A stretch of 32,422 bases of DNA from Actinotalea lenta (lineage in GTDB: Bacteria > Actinomycetota > Actinomycetes > Actinomycetales > Cellulomonadaceae), in NCBI RefSeq assembly GCF_030586465.1, contig NZ_JAUQYP010000001.1, positions 2,475,424-2,507,845 on the forward strand, read 5' to 3'. Positions 1 to 7,654 of this stretch are shown here, in pieces. The notes beneath the pieces are model-generated. The model saw nothing but the letters and a program-made list of their open reading frames with translations. It searched no databases and had not been told where the DNA came from. The translations under genes and the position numbers were made by a program. Position 1 is the stretch's first letter. The number at the start of each line of letters is the position of its first letter.

Positions 1-785
1 TGCTCGACGGGCGCACCGCGTCGCTCCTGTGGCAGACGATCGCGGGCACCTGGCAGGACGGACCGCTGGAGGCCGCTCGACTGACCGAGTACCTGACCAA
101 GGCGATCCGAGAGTCCAAGCAGCACACCAGCTGGGTCACGCCCGACGAACGCTACGAGCGCGCCGTCCTGAGCTTCGCCACCACGGCTCTGAGCGACCCG
201 GAGGTGCTGGACACCTTCGCAGCGTGGGAGCGCCGGGTCGCTCCCGGCGTACGGGCGGCCACGCTCGGCCAGAAGCTCGTCCAGCTCACGCTCCCGGGCG
301 TCCCCGACGTCTACCAGGGCACCGAGGCGCTCGCCGTCGCTCTCGTCGACCCGGACAACCGCAGGCCCGTGGACGTGGCCGCGCTCGCGCGCACGTTGGC
401 CCGGCTCGATGCCGGGGAGACACCACGCGGCCTCGCCGAGGAGAAGCTCCAGGTGACGTCGCGCGCCCTGCGGCTGCGCCGCGCGCACCCGGAGGCCTTC
501 ATCGGGCCGGAGGCGGGCTACCAACCGCTACCCAGCTCGTCCGGGCACGCCCTCGCCTTCGCCCGCACCGTGGGCGACCGACCGGTGTCCCTGACCGTCG
601 CGACTCGGCTGGCCCTCTCGCTGGACCGGATGGGCGGGTGGGGCACGCACACGGTCGCCCTCCCCGACGGCGACTGGCTCGACGTGCTCACCGACCAGGT
701 CGTGCCGGGCGGGCTGGTCCGCCTCGCCGACCTGCTGCAGACCTATCCCGTGGCCCTGCTGACCCCCGTGGAGGTGGACACATGA
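1..785 (+). CDS. treY: Maltooligosyltrehalose synthase TreY, C-terminal part (5' end outside window)
   Basis: TreY converts the reducing-end alpha-1,4 bond of maltooligosaccharides to an alpha-1,1 bond, giving maltooligosyl-trehalose in the cytoplasm; it is the first step of the TreY-TreZ route from glycogen to trehalose. The reading frame is open from base 3 to the TGA at 783-785, about 260 residues of a family that is usually 700-800. The visible part matches the TreY C-terminus, including a KAIRESKQHTSWV segment and the conserved stretch PGVPDVYQGTE followed by VDPDNRRPVD near the middle. The stop overlaps the treZ start (ATGA), so the two proteins are probably translationally coupled. Identity is confident because of the motif set and the adjacent treZ; the catalytic N-terminal barrel lies outside the window. 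Confidence 0.93.
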   Translation, partial: LDGRTASLLWQTIAGTWQDGPLEAARLTEYLTKAIRESKQHTSWVTPDERYERAVLSFATTALSDPEVLDTFAAWERRVAPGVRAATLGQKLVQLTLPGVPDVYQGTEALAVALVDPDNRRPVDVAALARTLARLDAGETPRGLAEEKLQVTSRALRLRRAHPEAFIGPEAGYQPLPSSSGHALAFARTVGDRPVSLTVATRLALSLDRMGGWGTHTVALPDGDWLDVLTDQVVPGGLVRLADLLQTYPVALLTPVEVDT

Positions 786-2578
786 CCGGCCGGACCGGAC
801 GCGGCTGGGAGGACGACGGCTGGCGCCCTCAGGTCTGGGCACCCTCGGCGCACGCCGTCGGACTGCGCACCGGGAGCGACGAGGTCGCGATGGTGCGTCG
901 GGACGACGGCTGGTGGGCGGCCCCGCACACCCTCCCGCACGGGACCGACTACGCGTTCACGGTGGACGGATCGGGACCGCTGCCGGACCCGCGCAGTGCG
1001 TGGCAGCCGCACGGCGTGCATGACCCCAGCCGCGTCTTCGATCCCACCCGGCACCGCTGGGCCGACCAGGGCTGGGCGGGCCGGGACGTGCGCGGCTCGG
1101 TGATGTACGAGCTGCACGTGGGCACGTTCACGCCTGCCGGCACGCTGGACTCCGCGATCGAGCGACTGCCGTACCTCGCGGATCTCGGCGTCGAGACGAT
1201 CGAGCTCATGCCCCTCGCCGCGTTCCCCGGCGTGCACGGGTGGGGCTACGACGGCGTCGCGCTGTACGCGGTGCACGAGCCCTACGGGGGGCCCGCCGCG
1301 TTCCAGCGTTTCGTGGACGCAGCGCACGCAGAAGGACTCGCGGTGTGCCTGGACGTGGTCTACAACCACCTGGGTCCGTCCGGGAACTACCTCATGCGGT
1401 TCGGACCGTACTTCACCGACACCCACGAGACGCCGTGGGGCTGGGCGGTCAACCTGGATGCTCCGGGCGCCGAGGGGACGCGGGCGTTCCTCGTCGACAA
1501 CGCGGTGCGATGGATGCGCGACTTCCACGTCGACGCGCTCCGGCTGGACGCCGTGCACGCCCTCGCGGACGACTCGGATCGGCACCTGCTCGCTGAGCTC
1601 GCTGACACGGTGAGCGCGCTCGCCGCCGAGGTGGGGCGCCCGCTCGCGCTCGTCGCGGAGTCGGACCTGAACGACCCGCGCACGGTGCTGCCGACGGCCG
1701 ACGGCGGCCTGGGGATGACCGCCCAGTGGGCAGACGACGTGCACCACGCGCTGCACGCCTGGGTCACGGGCGAACGCCACGGCTATTACGCGGACTTCGG
1801 CAGCGCAGCCACGCTCGCGCACGCGTTGACGCGCGTGTTCGTGCACGACGGAGGGTGGTCGACGTTCCGTGGCCGCACCTGGGGCGCGCCGGTGCCGCCG
1901 GGCACCGACGGGCACCGGTTCGTGGTCTTCGCCGCCAACCACGACCAGGTCGGAAACCGGGCGATGGGCGACCGCCCCGCGTCCCGGCTGCCCGCGGGCC
2001 GACTCGCCGCCTCGGCGGCGGCTGTACTCACCTCGCCGTTCACCCCGATGCTGTTCATGGGCGAGGAGTGGGGCGCCCGGACGCCGTTCCAGTACTTCAC
2101 CGACCACGCCGAGCCGGAGCTCGTCGAGGGCATCCGTCGGGGGCGGACGGAGGAGTTCGCGGGGCACGGGTGGGCGGAGCTCTACGGCGGGCCGCCCGAC
2201 GTCCCTGACCCGCAGTCCCTGGAGACCGTGCACGCCAGCCGGCTGGACTGGACCGAACCCGACCGTGCCGAGCACGCACGCCTGCTGCGCTGGTACCGCA
2301 CGCTGACCGGCCTCAGACGTCACGAGCCGGAGCTCGCGTCCGGTGACCTCGACGCGACCCGGGCGGTGCCGGCACCCGATGACGCGTGGGTCGTGCTGCA
2401 CCGGGGCGACCTGCGCGTCGTGCTGCACGTCGGCGAGGGAGCCGCCGAGATACCGGTGGGTGGCGAGCCCGCCCAGCTCCTCGCCGCCTGGGAACCGGTG
2501 GAGATGCGCCCAGGCGCCGTCTCCCTGCCGGGACCCGGTGCCGCCGTGGTGCGGGTCACCTCCGTGGAGGCACGATGA
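782..2578 (+). CDS. treZ: Malto-oligosyltrehalose trehalohydrolase TreZ
   Basis: TreZ (EC 3.2.1.141) hydrolyses the bond next to the trehalose unit of maltooligosyl-trehalose, releasing free trehalose, an osmolyte and stress protectant. The product is 598 residues, normal for the family. It has an N-terminal beta-sandwich (about 10-100) and a GH13 barrel with YELHVGTFTPAGT (about 109-121) and DVVYNHLGPSGNY (about 191-203). The catalytic triad is visible: nucleophile Asp256 in DALRLDAV, acid/base Glu293 in LVAESDLND and Asp388 in AANHDQVGN. The ATG at 782 overlaps the treY stop and fits the start of the sandwich domain; the open frame continues upstream to base 29, but that is treY shadow. The stop overlaps the next gene's ATG, so treY-treZ-ppk2 form one operon. 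Confidence 0.95.
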   Translation: MTGRTGRGWEDDGWRPQVWAPSAHAVGLRTGSDEVAMVRRDDGWWAAPHTLPHGTDYAFTVDGSGPLPDPRSAWQPHGVHDPSRVFDPTRHRWADQGWAGRDVRGSVMYELHVGTFTPAGTLDSAIERLPYLADLGVETIELMPLAAFPGVHGWGYDGVALYAVHEPYGGPAAFQRFVDAAHAEGLAVCLDVVYNHLGPSGNYLMRFGPYFTDTHETPWGWAVNLDAPGAEGTRAFLVDNAVRWMRDFHVDALRLDAVHALADDSDRHLLAELADTVSALAAEVGRPLALVAESDLNDPRTVLPTADGGLGMTAQWADDVHHALHAWVTGERHGYYADFGSAATLAHALTRVFVHDGGWSTFRGRTWGAPVPPGTDGHRFVVFAANHDQVGNRAMGDRPASRLPAGRLAASAAAVLTSPFTPMLFMGEEWGARTPFQYFTDHAEPELVEGIRRGRTEEFAGHGWAELYGGPPDVPDPQSLETVHASRLDWTEPDRAEHARLLRWYRTLTGLRRHEPELASGDLDATRAVPAPDDAWVVLHRGDLRVVLHVGEGAAEIPVGGEPAQLLAAWEPVEMRPGAVSLPGPGAAVVRVTSVEAR

Positions 2579-3426
2579 GCAAGAACCCGTGGGACCGCTC
2601 GCCGGTGGAGGTGCTGCGCGCGGGTCCGGGATTCCGGCTGGAGTCCTTCGACCCGTCCGCCACGCCGGGCTGGAGCGACGACAAGGACGACGGCACCGAG
2701 CGGATGCGCGACCAGGGTGAACGCCTCGCCGACCTGCAGGAGATGCTGTTCGCGGAGGGTCGCAGCGGCGGCACACGCAGCGTCCTGCTGGTGCTCCAGG
2801 GCATGGACACAGCCGGCAAGGGCGGGATCCTCCGGCACGTGGTCGGCATGGTCGACCCGCAGGGCGTGGACCACGCGTCGTTCGGCAAGCCGACCGACGA
2901 GGAGCTCGCGCACCACTACCTGTGGCGGATCCGCAGAGCGCTGCCCCAGCCGGGCAGGCTCGGTGTGTTCGACCGTTCGCACTACGAGGACGTGCTCGTC
3001 GTCCGGGTCGAGGACCTGGTGCCGCCGGACGTCTGGGGTGCCCGGTACGACGAGATCAACGCGTTCGAGGCCGAGCTCGTCGGGGCCGGCACGGCGATCG
3101 TCAAGGTCGCGCTCATGGTCTCCCTCGAGGAGCAGAAGGCCCGGCTGATGGAGCGCCTGGAGCGACCCGACAAGCACTGGAAGTACAACCCCGCCGACCT
3201 GGCGGCGCGCGCCAAGTGGCCGGCCTACCGCTCGGCCTACCAGGCCATGCTCGACCACACCTCGACCGAGATCGCGCCGTGGTTCGTCGTCCCCGCGGAC
3301 CACAAGTGGTACGCCCGGCTCGCGGTCACCGAGCTCCTCCTGGACGCCTTCGAGCGCCTGGGCCTGCGCTGGCCGGCCCCCACCTACGACGTCGAGGCGG
3401 AGAAGCACCGCCTCCAGGCCACCTGA
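2575..3426 (+). CDS. ppk2: Polyphosphate kinase 2 family protein (polyphosphate:nucleotide phosphotransferase)
   Basis: This is a single-domain PPK2 protein of 283 residues. The family transfers phosphate between inorganic polyphosphate and nucleotides, mostly making NDP or NTP from polyphosphate. The Walker A loop GMDTAGKGG is at about 76-84 (Lys82) and the second conserved block VFDRSHYEDV at about 131-140; HKWYARLAVTELLL near the C-terminus is also typical. Class (AMP- or ADP-using) cannot be fixed from the sequence by eye. The ATG overlaps the treZ TGA in ATGA, so expression is tied to trehalose synthesis. Pairing glycogen-to-trehalose conversion with a polyphosphate enzyme suggests a shared storage or stress programme, which is inference. 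A hairpin follows at 3475-3525. Confidence 0.92.
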   Translation: MSKNPWDRSPVEVLRAGPGFRLESFDPSATPGWSDDKDDGTERMRDQGERLADLQEMLFAEGRSGGTRSVLLVLQGMDTAGKGGILRHVVGMVDPQGVDHASFGKPTDEELAHHYLWRIRRALPQPGRLGVFDRSHYEDVLVVRVEDLVPPDVWGARYDEINAFEAELVGAGTAIVKVALMVSLEEQKARLMERLERPDKHWKYNPADLAARAKWPAYRSAYQAMLDHTSTEIAPWFVVPADHKWYARLAVTELLLDAFERLGLRWPAPTYDVEAEKHRLQAT

Positions 3427-3446
3427 CGCACCCACCCAAGGATGGC

Positions 3447-3525
3447 GATCAAGGAATTCGCGCCCGCCAGGGGTGGTGATCAAGGAATTCGCGCCCACCC
3501 GTCGAGCAGGAATTCCTTGATCACC
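3447..3525. repeat. Direct plus inverted repeat cluster (GATCAAGGAATTC family)
   Basis: Two direct copies of GATCAAGGAATTCGCGCCC lie at 3447-3465 and 3478-3496, 31 bases apart. An inverted copy of the core is at 3511-3522. The second and third copies form a perfect 16-bp inverted repeat, GGTGATCAAGGAATTC at 3475-3490 against 3510-3525, with a 19-base loop. The AT-rich core stands out in this GC-rich DNA. It sits in the convergent gap between ppk2 and zapE. Confidence 0.85.
3475..3525. terminator. Possible bidirectional terminator hairpin between ppk2 and zapE
   Basis: The 16-bp perfect stem (3475-3490 with 3510-3525) lies 48 bases after the ppk2 stop and 34 bases beyond the zapE stop, in a convergent gap, where a shared terminator is expected. 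There is no U tract on either side. On the plus strand the stem is followed at once by G-runs (3531-3554). It may instead be a copy of an interspersed palindromic element. Confidence 0.5.
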
Positions 3526-3530
3526 CGGGT

Positions 3531-3567
3531 GGGGTCAGGGGTGGGGTCAGGGGGTGGCGTCAGGGGG
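3531..3567 (+). other. G-quadruplex-like run with short tandem repeat
   Basis: Four runs of four or more G are separated by 3, 1 and 3 bases (GGGG TCA GGGG T GGGG TCA GGGGG, 3531-3554), with a further run at 3563-3567. The unit GGGGTCAGGGG repeats imperfectly three times. The block overlaps the last codons of zapE on the opposite strand. It would form in plus-strand RNA reading through from ppk2. Confidence 0.6.
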
Positions 3568-4546
3568 TGAGGGCCGAGAGGCGGGAGAGGGCGCGGTAGT
3601 ACTTCTTGCGGTAGCCGCCGCGGAGCATCGCGGGCCCGAACAGCCCTTCGGTGCCCGACCCGCCCAGCAGGACGGGGACGTCGCGGTCGTACAGCCGGTC
3701 CACGAGCACGACCAGCCGCAGCGCGTCTGCCTGGTCGGTCAGCGGCGCGACGCCGGTCAGGCCGACCCGCCGTACACCGTCCAGCAGTGCCCCGTACCGG
3801 CTCGGGTGCACCGTGCGCAGATGCGCCACCAGGTCCGAGAAGTCGTCGCACGTCACACCCTCGCCGACAGCGCGCGCCCGCACCTCGTCGTCCGGCAGCC
3901 CCGCCGCGGGGCCCACCGCCGCGCGGTGCCGGTAGTCGGGCCCGTCGATCCGCACCACGTCGAACCGCTCGGCCAGGGACTGGATCTCCCGCATGAAGTC
4001 CTCGGCTGCGAACCGCCCCTCCCCCAGCGACTCGGGCAGGGTGTTCGACGTAGCCGCGAGCGCGACACCATGGTCCGCGAGCTCGCGCAGGAGCCGCGCC
4101 ATCAGGACCGTGTCCCCAGGGTCGTCGAGCTCGAACTCGTCGATGCACACCAGGCGGTGCGCGGACAGCGCGCGCACGGTCGCTGCGAACCCCAGGGCTC
4201 CCACCAGGTGCGTGTACTCCACGAACGTGCCGTACACCACGTGCTCGCCGACCTCACGGGCCAGCGCCGCGAGCAGGTGGGTCTTGCCCACCCCGAACCC
4301 TCCGTCGAGGTAGACCGCCGCCGGTTCCGGTGCCCGGCGCACCAACCGGGCCAGCCCACGTGGCGCGGGAGCCGCGATCGCGCCCGCCAGCGCCGCGAGG
4401 CGCTCCCGGGCCGCACGCTGACTCGGGTGCGCCGGATCCGGACGGTAGGACTCGAAGGTGGCGTCCGCGAAGTGGCGCGGGACGGCGAACGCGGCCAGCA
4501 GGTCGTGCGCGCGGACCTCGGGCCTGCGCAGCAGCGTGCCGGTCAC
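3560..4546 (-). CDS. zapE: Cell division protein ZapE / AFG1-like AAA ATPase
   Basis: ZapE (AFG1/YhcM family) is a P-loop ATPase that, in proteobacteria, associates with the Z-ring and affects FtsZ; its role in actinobacteria is not settled. The product is 328 residues from a GTG start. Walker A is GGFGVGKT (about 82-89), Walker B LVCIDEF (about 132-138) and a sensor-like AATSNT at about 164-169, all in family order; the C-terminus ends GGYRKKYYRALSRL. The GTG at 4546 is chosen because it overlaps the stop of the upstream dehydrogenase-like gene as GTGA. The longer open frame upstream, to 5122, is low-complexity Arg/Gly/Ala shadow of that gene. Family assignment is secure and function is transferred from the family. 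Confidence 0.9.
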   Translation of the reverse strand: MTGTLLRRPEVRAHDLLAAFAVPRHFADATFESYRPDPAHPSQRAARERLAALAGAIAAPAPRGLARLVRRAPEPAAVYLDGGFGVGKTHLLAALAREVGEHVVYGTFVEYTHLVGALGFAATVRALSAHRLVCIDEFELDDPGDTVLMARLLRELADHGVALAATSNTLPESLGEGRFAAEDFMREIQSLAERFDVVRIDGPDYRHRAAVGPAAGLPDDEVRARAVGEGVTCDDFSDLVAHLRTVHPSRYGALLDGVRRVGLTGVAPLTDQADALRLVVLVDRLYDRDVPVLLGGSGTEGLFGPAMLRGGYRKKYYRALSRLSALTP

Positions 4547-5223
4547 CGGCCCGGCACCTCGACCACGGCCGGGCTGCCCGGATGGGTCAGCACCGCGCCG
4601 ACGACGCGTGCGACCTCCCCCGCCTCGACCGTTCGCTCCGGGGTCAGGTTCCGCTCGTCCCCGGCCACGGCCGAGCCGACCGCGACCTCGTGGAAGCGCA
4701 CTCTCAGGCCGATCGGCTCCACGCGCAGCACCCGCAGGAGCATGCGCTGCGCCGCACCTGTGACGCTGACGGGGCCGGACCCGGCCATCGGCTCGGTCGC
4801 GGCCGCCCCGCCCAAGGTGACGTACGCCGGGTCCGGCCCCCCGAGACGGGGTGCGATGGCGCGCGCCACGAGCCAGTGCGACGTCAGGTGGCTCTCCAGG
4901 ACCGCCCGCCAGTCGGCCGCCGCGAGGTCGACCAGCTGCGGCCCGAGCCACCACCCGCCGAGCGCGGCGACCGCGGCCGTCGGGTGCCAGCCCGGCTCGT
5001 CGAGCACGGACCACAGCGGGTCCGGGTGGTCCCAGTCCACCCCGGGCACCAGCCGCACGCCGGCGGAGCCGCCTGAGGCCGTGACGCGCGACCGGGTCGG
5101 CACGACCACGCGGTACCCCCACGACGCCAGATGGTCGACGATCGCCCGACCGACCACTCCGGTCCCCCCGGCCACCACGGCCACCGGGGTCGGCGCCCCG
5201 TCCTCGTCCACCACGCCCCGCAT
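4543..5223 (-). CDS. NAD(P)-binding short-chain dehydrogenase-like protein, probably catalytically degenerate
   Basis: A 226-residue Rossmann-fold protein of the short-chain dehydrogenase/reductase type. The glycine-rich nucleotide motif GGTGVVG is at about 19-25, after VAVVA, and a strand reading AYVTLGGAAATEP sits where the catalytic Ser strand should be. The expected Tyr-x-x-x-Lys is absent: the equivalent stretch reads PVSVTGAAQRML. It may be a sensor, an epimerase-like relative or an inactive homologue; the substrate is unknown. Its stop overlaps the zapE start (GTGA), so the two are co-expressed. The ATG at 5223 is embedded in TAGCATG, which looks like a -10 box; a GTG at 5214, seven bases beyond that box, is a plausible leaderless start three codons in. 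Confidence 0.75.
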   Translation of the reverse strand: MRGVVDEDGAPTPVAVVAGGTGVVGRAIVDHLASWGYRVVVPTRSRVTASGGSAGVRLVPGVDWDHPDPLWSVLDEPGWHPTAAVAALGGWWLGPQLVDLAAADWRAVLESHLTSHWLVARAIAPRLGGPDPAYVTLGGAAATEPMAGSGPVSVTGAAQRMLLRVLRVEPIGLRVRFHEVAVGSAVAGDERNLTPERTVEAGEVARVVGAVLTHPGSPAVVEVPGR

Positions 5224-5287
5224 GCTAGAGGCGCGCAACGACCCATGCGCGCGGCGCGGGCATGCCCGCGTGCCGGTCGGTCACCAC

Positions 5288-5293
5288 TAGGCT
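5288..5293 (+). promoter_or_regulatory. -10 box TAGGCT for a leaderless transcript
   Basis: TAGGCT is followed by exactly six bases and then the ATG at 5300, placing the likely transcription start on the start codon. There is no ribosome binding site. The same arrangement recurs at several genes in the window. Confidence 0.6.
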
Positions 5294-5299
5294 CGTCGC

Positions 5300-5773
5300 A
5301 TGACGCGCATCGCCGTGCTCACCGAGGAGGCGCTCGCCGCGGCCGACGTCGAGCACATCATGAGCCTGCACCCGGACGCCGAGTTCCGTGTCCTGGTGCC
5401 TGCGGACACCGAGCGCAACCTGCTCGCCTCGATCGTGGACCACCTCAGCATGGGCGAGCTGCGCGAGGTGCTGGACGACGTGCTGGACCGCGAGCCTCCC
5501 GCGACCGCGGAGCTCACGGCGACCGAGCAGCTCGAGCGCAGTCTCGCGGCGTTCGCCGCAGCCGGAGCGCCCGCGTCCGGTGAGGTCGTCGCCGACGACC
5601 CGCTGCCTGAGCTGGCCGGTCTGGTGGCCGACCTCCCGGCCGACGAGGTGGTCATCGTCACCACCCCGCACGCCCTCGAGGACACCTTCCACACCGACTG
5701 GGCCTCGCGCGCCCGCGACGAGCTCCGGGTGCCCGTGCTGCACCTGTACGCAGGCACGTCAGAGCTGGGGTGA
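5300..5773 (+). CDS. Conserved hypothetical protein, Rossmann-like alpha/beta (universal-stress-like)
   Basis: A 157-residue soluble protein that I do not recognise by name. It begins with a beta strand (RIAVLTEEAL), has a second strand FRVLVPADTE, then a helical acidic middle, and ends with VVIVTTPHALEDTFHTDWASRARDEL and VPVLHLYAG. The alternating strand-helix order and the closing VPVLHLY strand resemble universal-stress or other nucleotide-binding alpha/beta proteins, but no clear ATP-binding motif is visible. A leaderless-type -10 box (TAGGCT, six bases before the ATG) supports the start. It lies divergent from the dehydrogenase-zapE pair and 52 bases ahead of the MurJ-family gene. Confidence 0.8.
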   Translation: MTRIAVLTEEALAAADVEHIMSLHPDAEFRVLVPADTERNLLASIVDHLSMGELREVLDDVLDREPPATAELTATEQLERSLAAFAAAGAPASGEVVADDPLPELAGLVADLPADEVVIVTTPHALEDTFHTDWASRARDELRVPVLHLYAGTSELG

Positions 5774-5825
5774 GCTCGGGAGCGGCACCCGGGGCGACCC
5801 TGGCGTGACTGGCAGACTGCGCACC

Positions 5826-7634
5826 ATGACGAGCGCCCGGGCACCTCGCGATCGCGCGCGTCACGGCGCCGGGCGGGCTCCTGGCCCACCCCGTCACGCC
5901 CGGCAGCCGGGCCGGACCTGGCGGACCGGGCTCGCCCGTCGAGCGGCCGACCCGCGGACGGGCACCGTCACGTCGGTGGGTCCCGAAGGGCTCGAGGCGG
6001 GCACCTCGCCGACTGAAGGCTTCGGACGCAACTCGCTCATCCTCACGATCGGCACGTTCGCGTCCCGCGCCACCGGTCAGGTGCGCACGATCCTGCTGGT
6101 CGCAGCCATCGGCATCACCGGCACGGTGGCCGACGCCTTCGACATCGCGAACACGCTGCCCAACATGCTGTTCGCGCTGCTCGCGGCCGGCGTGCTCCAG
6201 GCCGTGCTGATGCCGCAGATCATGCGCGCCATCGCCTCCGACCGCAGCCAGGAGCGACTCGACACGCTCGTCACGCTCGCAGCCGCCTCGCTCGTCGTCG
6301 GGACGGTCGCACTGACCCTGGCGGCACCAGCCCTGATCCGCGTGTTCACGCTCTCGGACCAGTGGTCACCGCAGGCGCGGGCCCTCGCCGTCGTCTTCGG
6401 GTTCTGGTGCATCCCCCAGGTGCTGTTCTACGGGCTGTTCGCGGTCCTGGGTGAGCTCCTCAACGCGCGCGGCCAGTTCGCCGCCACCGGGCTGGCCCCG
6501 ATGGCCAACAACGTCGTCTCCGTGCTGGGCTTCGGAGCCTTCGTCCTGGTCTGGGGCCGGGCGGACGGGCCGCTCAACGACGTGGCAGCGTGGACCACGG
6601 CGCAGACGGTCGTGCTGGCCGGCACGGCCACGCTTGGTGTGGCCAGCCAGACCGCCATCCTCATGGGCGCCCTGCGGCGGGGCGGGTTCCACTGGCGGCC
6701 CCGCCTGGCGGTGCGGGGACTGGGTCTGCGCTCGGCCGGCAAGGTCGTCGGCTGGACGGTCGCGGCGGTCGCGCTCGAGCAGCTGGGCCTCGTGCTGCTC
6801 AAGAACATCACCTCCAGCGCAGGCCAGTCGGCGACGGGCGCGCAGGTCGTCGCCGGGAACGCGACCTTCACCAACGCGCTGACGATCTACCTGCTGCCGC
6901 ACTCCCTGGTCGTCGTGTCGATCATCACCGCGCTCTTCCCCGGCATGAGCCGCGCGGCGGTCGAGCGCGACCTCGACGGGGTCCGGTCCGCCATGTCGAC
7001 CGGGCTGCGGACGGCGGGCATCTTCTCGGTCTTCTCGGCCGCGTTCCTCGTCACGATCCCGGGCCCGGTGATCAAGGCCCTGCTGGTCACGCTGTCCCCC
7101 GACGAGGTCGCCGTGGCAGCGCCGGTGCTGCGCGCCCTGGCCCTCGGGCTGGTCGCCCTAGGCGCGACTGTCATGGTCAAACGGATGTACTTCGCGTTCG
7201 AGGACGGCCGCAGCATCTTCGTGATCCAGGTCTTCGCCACGGCATCGATGAGCATCACCCTGCTCGTCGCCGCGCGGACCTTGCCGCCGAGCCGATGGGT
7301 CGTCGCAGCCGCGGTCGCCTACGCGCTGTCCGCATGGATCTCGGTCCTGCTGCGCGTGAGGGGCATGCGGAGGTTGCTGCACGGCATCGACGGCGCGCGC
7401 GTGCTGCGCCTGTACGTGCGGGCGGGCCTCGCCGCGGGCGTCGCAGCCCTGCTCGGCTGGTTCGTCGCTCGACTGCTGGGCTCCCAGGAGGCCCTCACCT
7501 GGGTGCACGCCCTGGTCGTGAGCGGGGTGGTGGGCGTGCTGATGCTCACCGTGTACGTGGCGCTCCTCACGCTCCTGCGGGTGCGGGAGCTGCAGGCTGC
7601 GTTGCGGCCGCTGCGCCGTCGTCTGGGGCACTGA
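5826..7634 (+). CDS. murJ: MurJ/MviN-family lipid II flippase
   Basis: A 602-residue polytopic membrane protein of the MurJ family (MOP superfamily), which flips lipid II, or in paralogues other undecaprenyl-linked precursors, across the membrane. After a basic, proline-rich N-terminal tail of about 65 residues comes the family's first helix with FASRATGQVRTILLV, corresponding to the conserved SRxxGxxR signature. Many hydrophobic segments follow, with LPNMLFALLAAGVLQAVLMP (helix 2) and later ALFPGMSRAA. The tail ends basic (RPLRRRLGH), and there is no C-terminal pseudokinase as in mycobacterial MviN, so this could be a second, specialised copy. The ATG at 5826 follows CAGACT by seven bases, a degenerate leaderless promoter; an in-frame GTG near 5972 would remove most of the tail. 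It converges with the FemAB gene 20 bases away. Confidence 0.9.
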   Translation: MTSARAPRDRARHGAGRAPGPPRHARQPGRTWRTGLARRAADPRTGTVTSVGPEGLEAGTSPTEGFGRNSLILTIGTFASRATGQVRTILLVAAIGITGTVADAFDIANTLPNMLFALLAAGVLQAVLMPQIMRAIASDRSQERLDTLVTLAAASLVVGTVALTLAAPALIRVFTLSDQWSPQARALAVVFGFWCIPQVLFYGLFAVLGELLNARGQFAATGLAPMANNVVSVLGFGAFVLVWGRADGPLNDVAAWTTAQTVVLAGTATLGVASQTAILMGALRRGGFHWRPRLAVRGLGLRSAGKVVGWTVAAVALEQLGLVLLKNITSSAGQSATGAQVVAGNATFTNALTIYLLPHSLVVVSIITALFPGMSRAAVERDLDGVRSAMSTGLRTAGIFSVFSAAFLVTIPGPVIKALLVTLSPDEVAVAAPVLRALALGLVALGATVMVKRMYFAFEDGRSIFVIQVFATASMSITLLVAARTLPPSRWVVAAAVAYALSAWISVLLRVRGMRRLLHGIDGARVLRLYVRAGLAAGVAALLGWFVARLLGSQEALTWVHALVVSGVVGVLMLTVYVALLTLLRVRELQAALRPLRRRLGH

Positions 7635-7654
7635 CCCCGTCGCCGGACCGGCGC

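Noticed and set aside
29-781. N-terminal extension of the treZ frame to base 29
   Set aside because: It overlaps treY in another frame and reads as Arg/Gly/Pro-rich noise; the ATG at 782 starts the TreZ domain.
743-2776. A 677-codon minus-strand frame opposite treZ
   Set aside because: treZ has all catalytic residues in its own frame; this product is compositionally biased and domain-free.
3480-4148. A minus-strand frame covering the palindrome region and ending near 3480
   Set aside because: It runs out of frame through zapE, and its tail is only the translated palindrome and G-run repeats.
7635-7654. GCCGG-A-CCGGC as a terminator between murJ and the FemAB gene
   Set aside because: The loop would be one base, which cannot form; it is a short GC palindrome of the kind expected by chance here.
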